NCBI GenBank assembly: GCA_033762815.1
Contig: JANRLF010000004.1
Location: 434,001 to 498,000, forward strand
Length of the DNA stretch: 64,000 nt
Reading direction: 5' to 3'
Source: JANRLF01 sp033762815
GTDB taxonomy: Bacteria; Bacteroidota; Bacteroidia; Chitinophagales; CAIOSU01
Shown: positions 16,951 to 25,131 of the stretch, in pieces
How positions within the stretch are numbered: the first letter of the stretch is position 1
Layout: each line of letters begins with the position of its first letter
Made by a program: the position numbers and the translations under genes
Notes under the pieces: generated by a model
The model's database searches: none
What the model was told of the DNA's origin: nothing
Seen by the model: only the letters and a program-made list of their open reading frames with translations

Positions 16951-18243
16951 ATGAGGGTATTTAAATTTGGTGGAGCTTCTACCAAAGATGCCGACTCCAT
17001 AAAAAATGTGGCGGACATTATTAGTCGTTTCAAAAATGAAGAACTACTTATTGTTATTTCTGCTATCGGAAAAACAACCAATGCGCTGGAAGTAATAGCG
17101 GATAATATTTTTCAAAAGAATATCGATTTGGCCATTGCAAATATTGATGCACTGGAACACAAGCATAGGAATATTGTAGAGGATTTGTTTAGTGATAAAC
17201 ACCATGTTATTTTCCATGAATTGAAGCGTCTCTTCGACCAACTATATGACCTACAACGATACTATTGCTTAGAAAAGGTGACCATTGCTGCGGGTTATGA
17301 TTATTTATACGACCAAATAGTTTCAATGGGCGAACTTTTTTCATCATTAATAGTAAGCCATTATTTGCAATCATTGGGAAATGCTACTTACTGGTTGGAT
17401 GTAAGGACGGTGTTGAAAACCGACCATCGTTATCGCGCCGGCAATGTGGATTGGGAAGTAACTAAGCAGCTAACACAACAAAAAGTGTTGCCTTTATTGA
17501 CAAAACAACTAGTCTGTACGCAAGGATTCATTGGTGGAACCATTGACAACCACACTACAACTCTAGGCAGAGAAGGCTCCGATTACACCGCTGCTATTAT
17601 GGCGTACTGCCTCAATGCGGAAGAGGTGGTGATTTGGAAAGATGTTCCAGGTGTCTTAAATGCTGACCCTAAATGGTATCCTGAAGCAAAACTGCTGAAT
17701 AAAATCTCTTATAACGAAGCGGTGGAACTGGCCTATTATGGTGCTACGGTTATACACCCCAAAACCATTAAACCACTACAGAATAAGCATATAAAGCTTA
17801 GGGTAAAATCCTTTATCCACCCTGAAAATACCGGTACGGAGATTGGGGTATCTACCGAGCAAGACAAAAAACTGCCTTCTTTTATTTTCAAAAGCAATCA
17901 GGTATTGTTAGTCATTGCAACAAAAGACTTTTCCTTTATTGATGAAAATGACCTAAGCCGTATTTTCAGTCTATTAGCCCAATTGTATTTTCAGGTGAAT
18001 ATGATGCAGTTATCAGCCATGCACTTTTCAATCTGCCTGCAGCATGATAGCAGTAAATTGCAAGCCCTTTTGGAAAACTTAGGGAAGTACTATGATATAC
18101 AATTAGAGGAGGATTTACGGCTGGTAACCATTAGGCATTACACTCAACCGATAATTGACGAAGTGATTAACGGCCATATGGTGCTCCTTTCACAAGAAAG
18201 CGAATCGACCGCTAGGTATGTGGTCCGCGCTCAGCAGTCCTAA
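16951..18243 (+). CDS. lysC: Aspartate kinase
   Basis: 430 residues. The kinase opening FKFGGAS (4-10), the later TTLGREGSDYTAA and the ATVIHPKT segment are diagnostic. The C-terminal about 120 residues are in the position of the ACT regulatory domains. The enzyme phosphorylates aspartate, the first step toward lysine, threonine and methionine. It is monofunctional, with no homoserine dehydrogenase fused. The 3' end overlaps the convergent hypothetical gene by 4 bases, both stops sharing CTAA. Confidence 0.95.
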   Translation: MRVFKFGGASTKDADSIKNVADIISRFKNEELLIVISAIGKTTNALEVIADNIFQKNIDLAIANIDALEHKHRNIVEDLFSDKHHVIFHELKRLFDQLYDLQRYYCLEKVTIAAGYDYLYDQIVSMGELFSSLIVSHYLQSLGNATYWLDVRTVLKTDHRYRAGNVDWEVTKQLTQQKVLPLLTKQLVCTQGFIGGTIDNHTTTLGREGSDYTAAIMAYCLNAEEVVIWKDVPGVLNADPKWYPEAKLLNKISYNEAVELAYYGATVIHPKTIKPLQNKHIKLRVKSFIHPENTGTEIGVSTEQDKKLPSFIFKSNQVLLVIATKDFSFIDENDLSRIFSLLAQLYFQVNMMQLSAMHFSICLQHDSSKLQALLENLGKYYDIQLEEDLRLVTIRHYTQPIIDEVINGHMVLLSQESESTARYVVRAQQS

Positions 18244-18755
18244 ATTTCAAAGTATTTGCGCTCCAAAATAATGGAGTACATTACCGCATCTTTCGGGTCG
18301 AATGCTAATGCGGTTCTTTCTGGAGTTTCGTCTTCACTGCCTATTTCACCCCTTAAAGCCATTGATTTAGGTATTGGTCTATCCTTTAGGCTGCCCACCA
18401 AGGTATCGGAAAACTTATAAGATTTATCAGCCTCAGCAATGGGTTTTGCTTCTGGCTCGTAAGAGTAAGTAAATGGTTGGCTATCCCCATAGCCTTCACC
18501 CCCAGGTTGGTTCCCTTCCCCATACATTTCAGCCATTATCTCTTCAAAGGTTTTACCCAAAGGTGGCTGTGTGGGCTTTGCAATAGGTTTGGCTTGTTCC
18601 ACTGGCAAGCGCCTTTGCGGTTGGGGCTTAATATCAGGTTGGTTTTTCGGAATGGTGGGCCTGTTTTTGTTTACCTCCTGTGCTTGTTTAAACGCACTGT
18701 ATATGTAATAGCCTATTATTAGGAAAATGTACCAATACTTGAATATCCAATCCAT
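18240..18755 (-). CDS. Single-pass membrane protein with Pro/Gln-rich linker
   Basis: 171 residues. One N-terminal helix (about 5-21), then a proline-rich region (about 30-70) and a short conserved-looking C-terminus (FDPKDAVMYSIILERKYFEI). Such small anchor proteins are often seen in Bacteroidota, but no function is known to me. Overlaps lysC by 4 bases tail to tail; 39 bases separate it from the end of the Omp85-like gene upstream on its strand, so they may be co-transcribed. Confidence 0.65.
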   Translation of the reverse strand: MDWIFKYWYIFLIIGYYIYSAFKQAQEVNKNRPTIPKNQPDIKPQPQRRLPVEQAKPIAKPTQPPLGKTFEEIMAEMYGEGNQPGGEGYGDSQPFTYSYEPEAKPIAEADKSYKFSDTLVGSLKDRPIPKSMALRGEIGSEDETPERTALAFDPKDAVMYSIILERKYFEI

Positions 18756-18794
18756 ATAGGCGTTAAGCTAAGAATTTCCCTTCAAAACGACAAC

Positions 18795-20723
18795 TTATCG
18801 AAAATCGATAACTGCTGGTGCTTTCACAGCAAAATCATCTGCCATCAGTTCCCCTTCGCTACTTAGGCTAAATCCTATTAAACTATTGTCATAAGGTGGT
18901 GCGGGATATACAGCAAAACCGATTTGTAGAGTAGGAATATTTAAGTTCTCGTTCTTAAACCGTACTCCGGCACCTAGACCGTAATAAGGTCGGCTATCAA
19001 ACACAAATTCCTTGCCTTGATTTATATAGCCCATATCAAGAAAATAGTATAAGCCTACCCGAAAACCCAGTAAATACCAAGGCGTGAATATGGAATTCTC
19101 CACACTGAAACCAAAGCGTTGCTTTCCATACAATTCGAAGCTTTGCAAACCCCTTATTCCATTCGTCTCAATAAGGTCAATATAATTCTCATTAGGTTGA
19201 TTAATACCTAAGGTATAATTGGTACGAGCGATGAAACGTAGATTGAATTTGCGAATCTTGTACAAATCGGTAAAGTACAACAGCTTTAACCGCAATACCC
19301 CTTGCTCCATTTCCGAGTTATGCAAAAAAGTGCCCCAAGAAGCTGAAGCGTTAAAATACCCCACTTTATCCAAGAAGATACCCCTACTTATCGTCATGCC
19401 TATATAGCCGCGATTGTACAATTCCCCTAGGGAATATCCCGCAGTAAATTGGAACAAACGGCCGTAAGGTACATCTTCCGTTCGACCAAAGCCGAATATC
19501 AAATTACTCTTATAGTAATTGCGTTGGCTGAAGGATACGCTGCCCAAAAACAAAGTATTGTTTTGGTAATGGGCATTGGTATCCAAATCCAATATAGGCC
19601 TGCGGCTATAATGGGTATTCACTACCCTAGCTGCAAGAATGATACTTGAACGGCTTCTATAATCGCCATTGCGGTGGGGAATGTATTCAAAGCTTCGGCC
19701 AAACCAAGCATCTTCTTGTGCATAATTGATTTTGCGCATAGTGGAGTCGCTCAGTGTTTTATTGAACGCCCTTATCAAGTTTTCCTTTTTGAAAGATAGC
19801 CCTCCTCCATACTTCACATCGGCTGATAAAAACTCCCGTGCCGCCCCTACTTCATAAGTGGTACGTTGATACACGTTGGCATAATACAATCTACCTGTCA
19901 TGAACGAACCGCCTAAGTTCTGTACCTGATAATAACCTTCATAACCTGGCCTTAGCCCTAGATAAATACGATTGCCAAACTGGTGACCCAAACCGAAAAG
20001 GTTGTTTTCGGTCAAGTCAAGGTGTACTTGGTTCAATTGTTCGGCACCAAAACCAAAATCCAGCGACCATACATCTCTGGTTATTACTATTAAATCAATG
20101 GTATCGCTTTTCCCCCTTGGCACCACAGCTATCCTAGCATCGTTTATATAAGGTAAATTACGCAGAATACGCTCATTATCTGCGAGTTTTGCAGGGTCAA
20201 CCTTCTCCCCTTCCTTAACCATCATGTTGTGTTCAATCTCTTTTTTTCTGGTATCTACATGCACGGCATTACCCGCATTGATAAACCAGTTTTCCGAACC
20301 TTTTGAAGTATCATAAATAGAAGAACCAAACACTTCTACTTTTTGGTAGTCTATCTTACCAATTACCTTACCCTTATATTTCCTGAAATACGCTGCACTT
20401 TCAATAAAAATTAGGCTGTCTGGCTTACCTGCAGTAGGGTCGATACGAAACAAATCGTTAAAAATGCGCACCATGGCACGGTTGCGTATTTTCACGGTAT
20501 CCCCTGCGGGAAAGATCATTACCGTATCGTTCAACAGAATAACGGTAGTATCGTTATAAACTATTTTGCAATCATGCTTTAAATGCAGCGTATCGTTTGA
20601 TGCTAAAATTTGAGCACTTACCGAGAAAGATGCGGTTAGGCAAACAAATAATGATAGGGGTAGAAATATTTGGACAATAGCCAGGTGCTGAATGCGCGGA
20701 TTTTGTTTCTCCGCCCTCCACAC
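18795..20723 (-). CDS. Omp85/BamA-like outer-membrane protein
   Basis: About 642 residues if the GTG at 20723 is used; a GTG at 20768 would add 15 residues, and no ATG precedes the signal peptide (hydrophobic FLPLSLFVCLTASFSVSAQ). After an N-terminal segment with repeated ND/DT beta strands, one POTRA-like module is visible (KVDPAKLADNERILRNLPYI), then a beta-barrel rich in alternating aromatic strands to the end. It lacks the multiple POTRAs of BamA and is closer to surface-antigen/TamA-type members. Substrate or partner unknown. The leader contains a strong stem-loop on this strand at 20844-20878. Confidence 0.75.
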   Translation of the reverse strand: MWRAEKQNPRIQHLAIVQIFLPLSLFVCLTASFSVSAQILASNDTLHLKHDCKIVYNDTTVILLNDTVMIFPAGDTVKIRNRAMVRIFNDLFRIDPTAGKPDSLIFIESAAYFRKYKGKVIGKIDYQKVEVFGSSIYDTSKGSENWFINAGNAVHVDTRKKEIEHNMMVKEGEKVDPAKLADNERILRNLPYINDARIAVVPRGKSDTIDLIVITRDVWSLDFGFGAEQLNQVHLDLTENNLFGLGHQFGNRIYLGLRPGYEGYYQVQNLGGSFMTGRLYYANVYQRTTYEVGAAREFLSADVKYGGGLSFKKENLIRAFNKTLSDSTMRKINYAQEDAWFGRSFEYIPHRNGDYRSRSSIILAARVVNTHYSRRPILDLDTNAHYQNNTLFLGSVSFSQRNYYKSNLIFGFGRTEDVPYGRLFQFTAGYSLGELYNRGYIGMTISRGIFLDKVGYFNASASWGTFLHNSEMEQGVLRLKLLYFTDLYKIRKFNLRFIARTNYTLGINQPNENYIDLIETNGIRGLQSFELYGKQRFGFSVENSIFTPWYLLGFRVGLYYFLDMGYINQGKEFVFDSRPYYGLGAGVRFKNENLNIPTLQIGFAVYPAPPYDNSLIGFSLSSEGELMADDFAVKAPAVIDFR

Positions 20724-20843
20724 ATTCCGATGAATATCAACAGTCGATTGCCTAAATAAAGTACACACTTTGTGCTATATCCTTCTATTTGTATCATATT
20801 ATGCCAATACTGTGCCAAGCAAGAGTTTAGGCCCTTAGAAAAC

Positions 20844-20878
20844 AACAAAGGCCACTCTGACCAGGAGCGACCTTTGTT
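20844..20878 (-). terminator. Strand-specific stem-loop (terminator or attenuator)
   Basis: Arms AACAAAGG and CCTTTGTT are perfect. Reading the minus strand, the stem continues to 14 pairs with two G-U wobbles and a 7-base loop, and is followed by GTTGTTTTC. On the plus strand the same two positions are A-C mismatches. So the structured RNA is the minus-strand one. It lies about 120 bases before the GTG of the Omp85-like gene and could end an upstream transcript or attenuate that gene. Confidence 0.5.
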
Positions 20879-21200
20879 AACCAACCAACCATGAAAAGCT
20901 CTTAGTATCCGTTCTGCCTCAAATCCTACTTTTCATTTCACACATAAATCCCATTCCACACACGTTAATTACTGGTCATTCCTTTCAGCGTTGCCTGTAG
21001 GGCTAGTAACTGAATGTATCTGTATTACGCAGCTAGGCAGCTTTGTGTTACAAGAGGAATAAAGATTTTTTTCGACAGCATGGAAATAGGCTTTATTATC
21101 AATGCTTTATGGCCAAAATTTTAATTTGATCGGCCCACACCCTTGATTTCTGCTTTCGCAATTATTAAATTGTCATTCGGATATAGCACTACTAAGGGAT
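20879..21200. other. 322-base region without a confident gene
   Basis: It holds AACCAACCAACC (20879-20890) directly followed by a four-codon frame ATG AAA AGC TCT TAG (20891-20905) on the plus strand. The +2 frame after it reads through as a hydrophobic LLVSVLPQILLFIS to a stop at about 21000, resembling a broken signal-peptide start. No tRNA, promoter consensus or longer convincing ORF was found. The next gene starts at 21201. Confidence 0.4.
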
Positions 21201-21818
21201 ATGAAACACATCATCGGGTTCTGGTTAATAGCTTTGGCAATTGTTTTCATTTCGTTCAGCCCCACGGCAGACTTATCGGCCCATCGAAGCCAATTGAAAG
21301 CACCTACTAGCACAATAGCGCTAAAGAAACCTTCCTTCCTTTTAAAGAAGAAGCCTGATAATCGCTTCAATGATATAGTACTAACCATCATGCAGCCTGA
21401 CAGAGGTGGCCAGGTTAGGGGCTGCCTATTAGGTATGACCAAGAAACAGGTACAAAGCTTAGAAGTCAGTGCCGAATTGTTTAGCCAAAGAGATACTCAA
21501 CTTATCTATAATGTTATATTAGAACAAGATACTGACCATATCGACTTTGCAGATATTATCTACACCTTCAATGATGAAGACGAGCTAAAATCCATAGTGG
21601 TAGAGTATTATCTGAAACTAGAAACCGCTGCTAGCAATGTCTATAATATCCACCTCGAATCATTCAACAACCGCTATGGGCAATTTTCAGGTGTGGACGC
21701 CAATGGCTTTGCCCTTTGGAATGCTACAGGTTTTAGGGGAAAGGCTTTTCAGGTGAAACTAAAAGACGTATCCCGCCCAGGCGATGCCGGTGTAAAGATT
21801 GAATATAGCTTGCAGTAA
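21201..21818 (+). CDS. Hypothetical exported protein
   Basis: 205 residues with a hydrophobic N-terminus (about 4-22), possibly a signal peptide. A GCLLGMTKKQV stretch near 75 resembles the GMSKxEV helix seen in various small exported proteins. No motif gives a function. Convergent with nnr, 5 bases apart. Confidence 0.6.
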   Translation: MKHIIGFWLIALAIVFISFSPTADLSAHRSQLKAPTSTIALKKPSFLLKKKPDNRFNDIVLTIMQPDRGGQVRGCLLGMTKKQVQSLEVSAELFSQRDTQLIYNVILEQDTDHIDFADIIYTFNDEDELKSIVVEYYLKLETAASNVYNIHLESFNNRYGQFSGVDANGFALWNATGFRGKAFQVKLKDVSRPGDAGVKIEYSLQ

Positions 21819-21823
21819 TTTAA

Positions 21824-23314
21824 TCATTCTGTTGCTTGTAGGCTGAGAAATGCCTTTCCCAAATAAGCAATGATATCGCTGGCAATCATGGCTTCCATGC
21901 TTGTTTCTTTTGCCGCCAAATCACCCGCCAAGCCATGTAGATAAACGCCAATTCGAGCGGCCTCTATGGGAAGGTAGCCCTGAGCTAATAGACCAGTGAT
22001 AATACCTGTCAGTACATCTCCTGAACCACCAGTCGCCATCCCTGCATTACCCGTTGAATTGAACCATACCTCACCTTCAGGACTGCTGATGGAAGTGTGC
22101 GCCCCTTTCAGTATAATGATACAACCATATTTACTGCTCTTTTCCCTTAGTAAATTCAGCCTTTCAAAGCCATTTCGGGTTTCGCCGAACAAGCGGGCAA
22201 ATTCCTTGGGATGGGGAGTTAAAATGGAGTTTTTGGGGAGTAACTCCAATAAATTAGGGTTTACTGCCAACATGTTGAGTGCATCGGCATCCAAAACCAA
22301 TGGTACCTTTACTGCATTCAGTAAGGAATAAAGTAAGGATGCTGTATCGGTGTGAGTCCCCATTCCTGGGCCAACCCCAATTGCATTGAAAGCTGTCAGC
22401 TCAGGTAAGTTGGTTAAGTAATTTTCACCTCCCATTACTACCATGGCAGCAGGTACTGTGGTTTGCAACACATTCAGCCCTACTGATGGAGCACAGCAAC
22501 TCACTAAGCCACTGCCAGCACGTAAACATGCCTCAGTTGAAAGCACCGCTGCACCTATTTTACCTATACTCCCACCTATTATCAAAGCATGTCCATAGGT
22601 ACCTTTGTGGCTGTACTTTGCCCGTTGCTTAAGTTGTATATCTTCAGCAGTTGTGTAATAAAAGGGTGTATTTACCTCTTTGATAAATGTCTTGCTCAAG
22701 CCAATATCCAACACAGACCAATCACCGACAAAAGCAGCATTATCAGGCATTAAAAAAGAAAGCTTCGGTAATTGGAAGGCAAGGGTTCGGTGCGCTTTGA
22801 TTATCACTCCACTACTTGGCCCATCAGTCATTAATCCAGATGGCATATCTACTGCTATTCGTCTATTCGGCAGTTGATTTAAATAAGATATCAAATCCAC
22901 CACTATGCCTTGTATAGGTTTTGACAATCCTGTACCAAATAAAGCATCAATTATCAATACATCTTCTGCTAGCTTAGGAAAATCAGCAGCATCAACAATA
23001 ATTTCAATAGATGCACCTAACCTTTGTGCATTTATAGCACAGTCAGGCGAAGGCAACCGGTCGCTCTTATAGGTAAACACCCTTACCACATAGCCTTTAT
23101 TCAACAAAAGCCGAGCAATGGCGTAACCATCTCCGCCATTGTTACCATAGCCGCAGAATATTACAAAGAGAGTATGGTTGGGAAATTCGCTTTCAAGCCA
23201 ATCGACAAAAGCCTTTCCAGCACGTTCCATCAAGTCAATAGAGGCTATGGGCTCGTGTTGTATAGTATAAGCATCGGCTTGGCTTATCTGTTCGGCGCTT
23301 AGGATTTTCATCAA
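21824..23314 (-). CDS. nnr: Bifunctional NAD(P)H-hydrate epimerase/dehydratase
   Basis: 496 residues. The N-terminal YjeF_N half has CGYGNNGGDGYAIAR (NNGGDG at about 58-63), the epimerase signature. The C-terminal half is the ribokinase-like, ADP/ATP-dependent dehydratase with GNAGMATGGSGDVLTG at about 422-437. Together they repair hydrated NADH and NADPH (R and S NAD(P)HX). The ATG overlaps the stop of the NlpC/P60 gene by 4 bases, indicating co-transcription. Confidence 0.95.
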   Translation of the reverse strand: MMKILSAEQISQADAYTIQHEPIASIDLMERAGKAFVDWLESEFPNHTLFVIFCGYGNNGGDGYAIARLLLNKGYVVRVFTYKSDRLPSPDCAINAQRLGASIEIIVDAADFPKLAEDVLIIDALFGTGLSKPIQGIVVDLISYLNQLPNRRIAVDMPSGLMTDGPSSGVIIKAHRTLAFQLPKLSFLMPDNAAFVGDWSVLDIGLSKTFIKEVNTPFYYTTAEDIQLKQRAKYSHKGTYGHALIIGGSIGKIGAAVLSTEACLRAGSGLVSCCAPSVGLNVLQTTVPAAMVVMGGENYLTNLPELTAFNAIGVGPGMGTHTDTASLLYSLLNAVKVPLVLDADALNMLAVNPNLLELLPKNSILTPHPKEFARLFGETRNGFERLNLLREKSSKYGCIIILKGAHTSISSPEGEVWFNSTGNAGMATGGSGDVLTGIITGLLAQGYLPIEAARIGVYLHGLAGDLAAKETSMEAMIASDIIAYLGKAFLSLQATE

Positions 23315-24084
23315 AGGAGCCGCTTGATGACTTTTAACTTATGGGTATACTTCTTCAATTCTTGATTATAGATGCCAAAATGATCCAACAAATCGATTCG
23401 TACCCTACCCGAAGCATGGATAATTTTGCCATCGTTCATCACGATACCTACATGCGTTATGCGATCGTCATTACCAAAAAAAGCCAAATCTCCTTCAGCA
23501 GCCTGACCGGCAAAATCAATATCAAAACCTTCCTCAGCTTGCTGGTAAGCATCGCGTTTAATGCTAATGCCCAGCATTTTGAAAACCACTTGTGTAAAAC
23601 CGGAACAGTCAATGCCAAACGGGCTTCTACCGCCCCATAAATAGGGTGCATGTAAGTATTTCAGTGCACAACGTTCGATAAACCTATCAAGGTTGCGGTC
23701 ATGGTAAGCGTCAATGGCTTGCCCATTGTACACGAACTTCTCCTTGAAAAGTTTGAAATTCATGCCATCGAAAGCTGGCAAATTGCTGCCTGCTAACACC
23801 AACACATGCCGAGCAGGGCTCACTGCCGCTTGCATAATGTCCAAGGCGATATGCGGCTCATTGTTTAAAATTTGTTGGTAATAATCAACTGGTATAGAGA
23901 GATACTGTTTCTCATCTATCCAACCCTCATAACCATCATGTGCAATTCTTATCTTAAGCCAACTTTGCTGGCGTTGTTGAATGGCGAATATCTCCCCAAA
24001 AAGCAATTGGGTGGTCATTTCGCTGCGATCCGAAGGCTCGGCTCTTACTGGCACCAAACTAAGATTGCATATACCGTATTCCAT
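23311..24084 (-). CDS. C40 NlpC/P60-family peptidase with SH3-like N-terminus
   Basis: 257 residues from ATG 24084 (frame open to 24198; family members begin MxYGICNLSxVPxRAEP). The N-terminal part is an SH3-type wall-binding domain (QLLFGEIFAI...WIDEK). The catalytic triad is visible: Cys160 in GIDCSGFTQ, His211 in THVGIV and His223 in IIHASG. It probably cuts D-Glu-meso-DAP peptide bonds of peptidoglycan or recycled muropeptides. No signal peptide is evident, so it may act in the cytoplasm. Upstream of nnr in the same operon. Confidence 0.9.
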   Translation of the reverse strand: MEYGICNLSLVPVRAEPSDRSEMTTQLLFGEIFAIQQRQQSWLKIRIAHDGYEGWIDEKQYLSIPVDYYQQILNNEPHIALDIMQAAVSPARHVLVLAGSNLPAFDGMNFKLFKEKFVYNGQAIDAYHDRNLDRFIERCALKYLHAPYLWGGRSPFGIDCSGFTQVVFKMLGISIKRDAYQQAEEGFDIDFAGQAAEGDLAFFGNDDRITHVGIVMNDGKIIHASGRVRIDLLDHFGIYNQELKKYTHKLKVIKRLL

Positions 24085-24249
24085 ACCCTGAAGGCTATAA
24101 TGCATAAAATTAAGCCATAGTTTCAGGAATGGATACCATCCCTTTTCCACTACCTTTAGTTGACTGACAAACAAATCATTCAATATATCACTTAACACTT
24201 TTTATACGAATCAACCTTTATCCTTGTGGATAATTTTGCGTTAATAGCT

Positions 24250-24257
24250 TAGTTTTG
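24250..24257 (+). promoter_or_regulatory. -7 element for the GT2 gene
   Basis: TAGTTTTG, 20 bases before GTG 24278. A second consensus box, TAATTTTG, lies at 24231-24238. No strong -33 element pairs with either. Confidence 0.35.
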
Positions 24258-24277
24258 CGCTTCCTTCAGCAGAGAAA

Positions 24278-25015
24278 GTGAGCGATAGCTTAGTTATCAT
24301 ACCAACCTATAACGAAAAGGAGAACATCTCCCGAATGATCGAAAAGGTATTTTCCCTTTCGAAAGATTTTCATCTGTTGATAATTGACGATGGCTCCCCT
24401 GATGGTACTGCCGAAATTGTAAAGCAAAAACAGACCGCATATCCCGACCGGCTTTTTTTAGAACAAAGGCAAGGCAAACAAGGCTTGGGAACTGCCTATA
24501 TTTATGGCTTCCGCTGGGCTTTAGCCAGGCATTATGGATACATTTTTGAGATGGATGCCGATTTTTCCCACAATCCGGAAGATTTGCTTAGGTTGTATGA
24601 AGCTTGCCATAGCCAAGGTGGTGATTTATCGGTGGGCAGCCGGTATGTTCGTGGGGGCAAGGTTGTCAATTGGCCAGTGGATAGAATACTGCTCTCCTAC
24701 TTCGCTTCTATCTATGTAAGAATAGTTACCTGGCTGCCTTGCCATGATACCACTGCAGGTTTTGTTTGCTACAAGAGAGAAGTGCTTGAAACAATTGATC
24801 TTTCAGCGATTAAGTTTATTGGATATGCCTTCCAAATAGAAATGAAGTTTACAGCCTGGAAACATGGCTATAAAATAAAAGAGGTACCAATCACCTTTAC
24901 CGATCGCATTGCTGGGGCTTCTAAAATGAGTAAAAACATTATGAAGGAAGCCATTGTTGGTGTGTTGCAGTTGCAATGGCAAAGCTTTTTCAAAAAATAT
25001 CGCAAGAAAAAGTAA
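24278..25015 (+). CDS. GT2 glycosyltransferase, polyprenol-phosphate mannosyltransferase-like
   Basis: 245 residues starting at GTG 24278. VIIPTYNEKENI near the start, IDDGSPDGT at about 36-44, and the DxD motif DADF at 93-96 match the DPM1/polyprenyl monophosphomannose synthase branch. There are no obvious membrane helices, as in the cytoplasmic-face Dpm1. It would transfer a sugar from a nucleotide donor to a polyprenyl phosphate, perhaps for protein or glycan glycosylation. Donor sugar is inferred. Confidence 0.85.
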   Translation: MSDSLVIIPTYNEKENISRMIEKVFSLSKDFHLLIIDDGSPDGTAEIVKQKQTAYPDRLFLEQRQGKQGLGTAYIYGFRWALARHYGYIFEMDADFSHNPEDLLRLYEACHSQGGDLSVGSRYVRGGKVVNWPVDRILLSYFASIYVRIVTWLPCHDTTAGFVCYKREVLETIDLSAIKFIGYAFQIEMKFTAWKHGYKIKEVPITFTDRIAGASKMSKNIMKEAIVGVLQLQWQSFFKKYRKKK

Positions 25016-25131
25016 AAACTTTGTCAGTTAATTCATTGTTATTGTACGTTAAGGAATTGTCCCTGAACTTTTCTTATCTTAGCATGCTTTTATCAATGAA
25101 TACCTTGTGTTAATAGCTTTTTTAGCCAAAT

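Noticed and set aside
21014..21123. A 36-codon plus-strand frame in the gap before 21201
   Set aside because: Mixed, not hydrophobic, with no promoter; composition gives no sign of coding.
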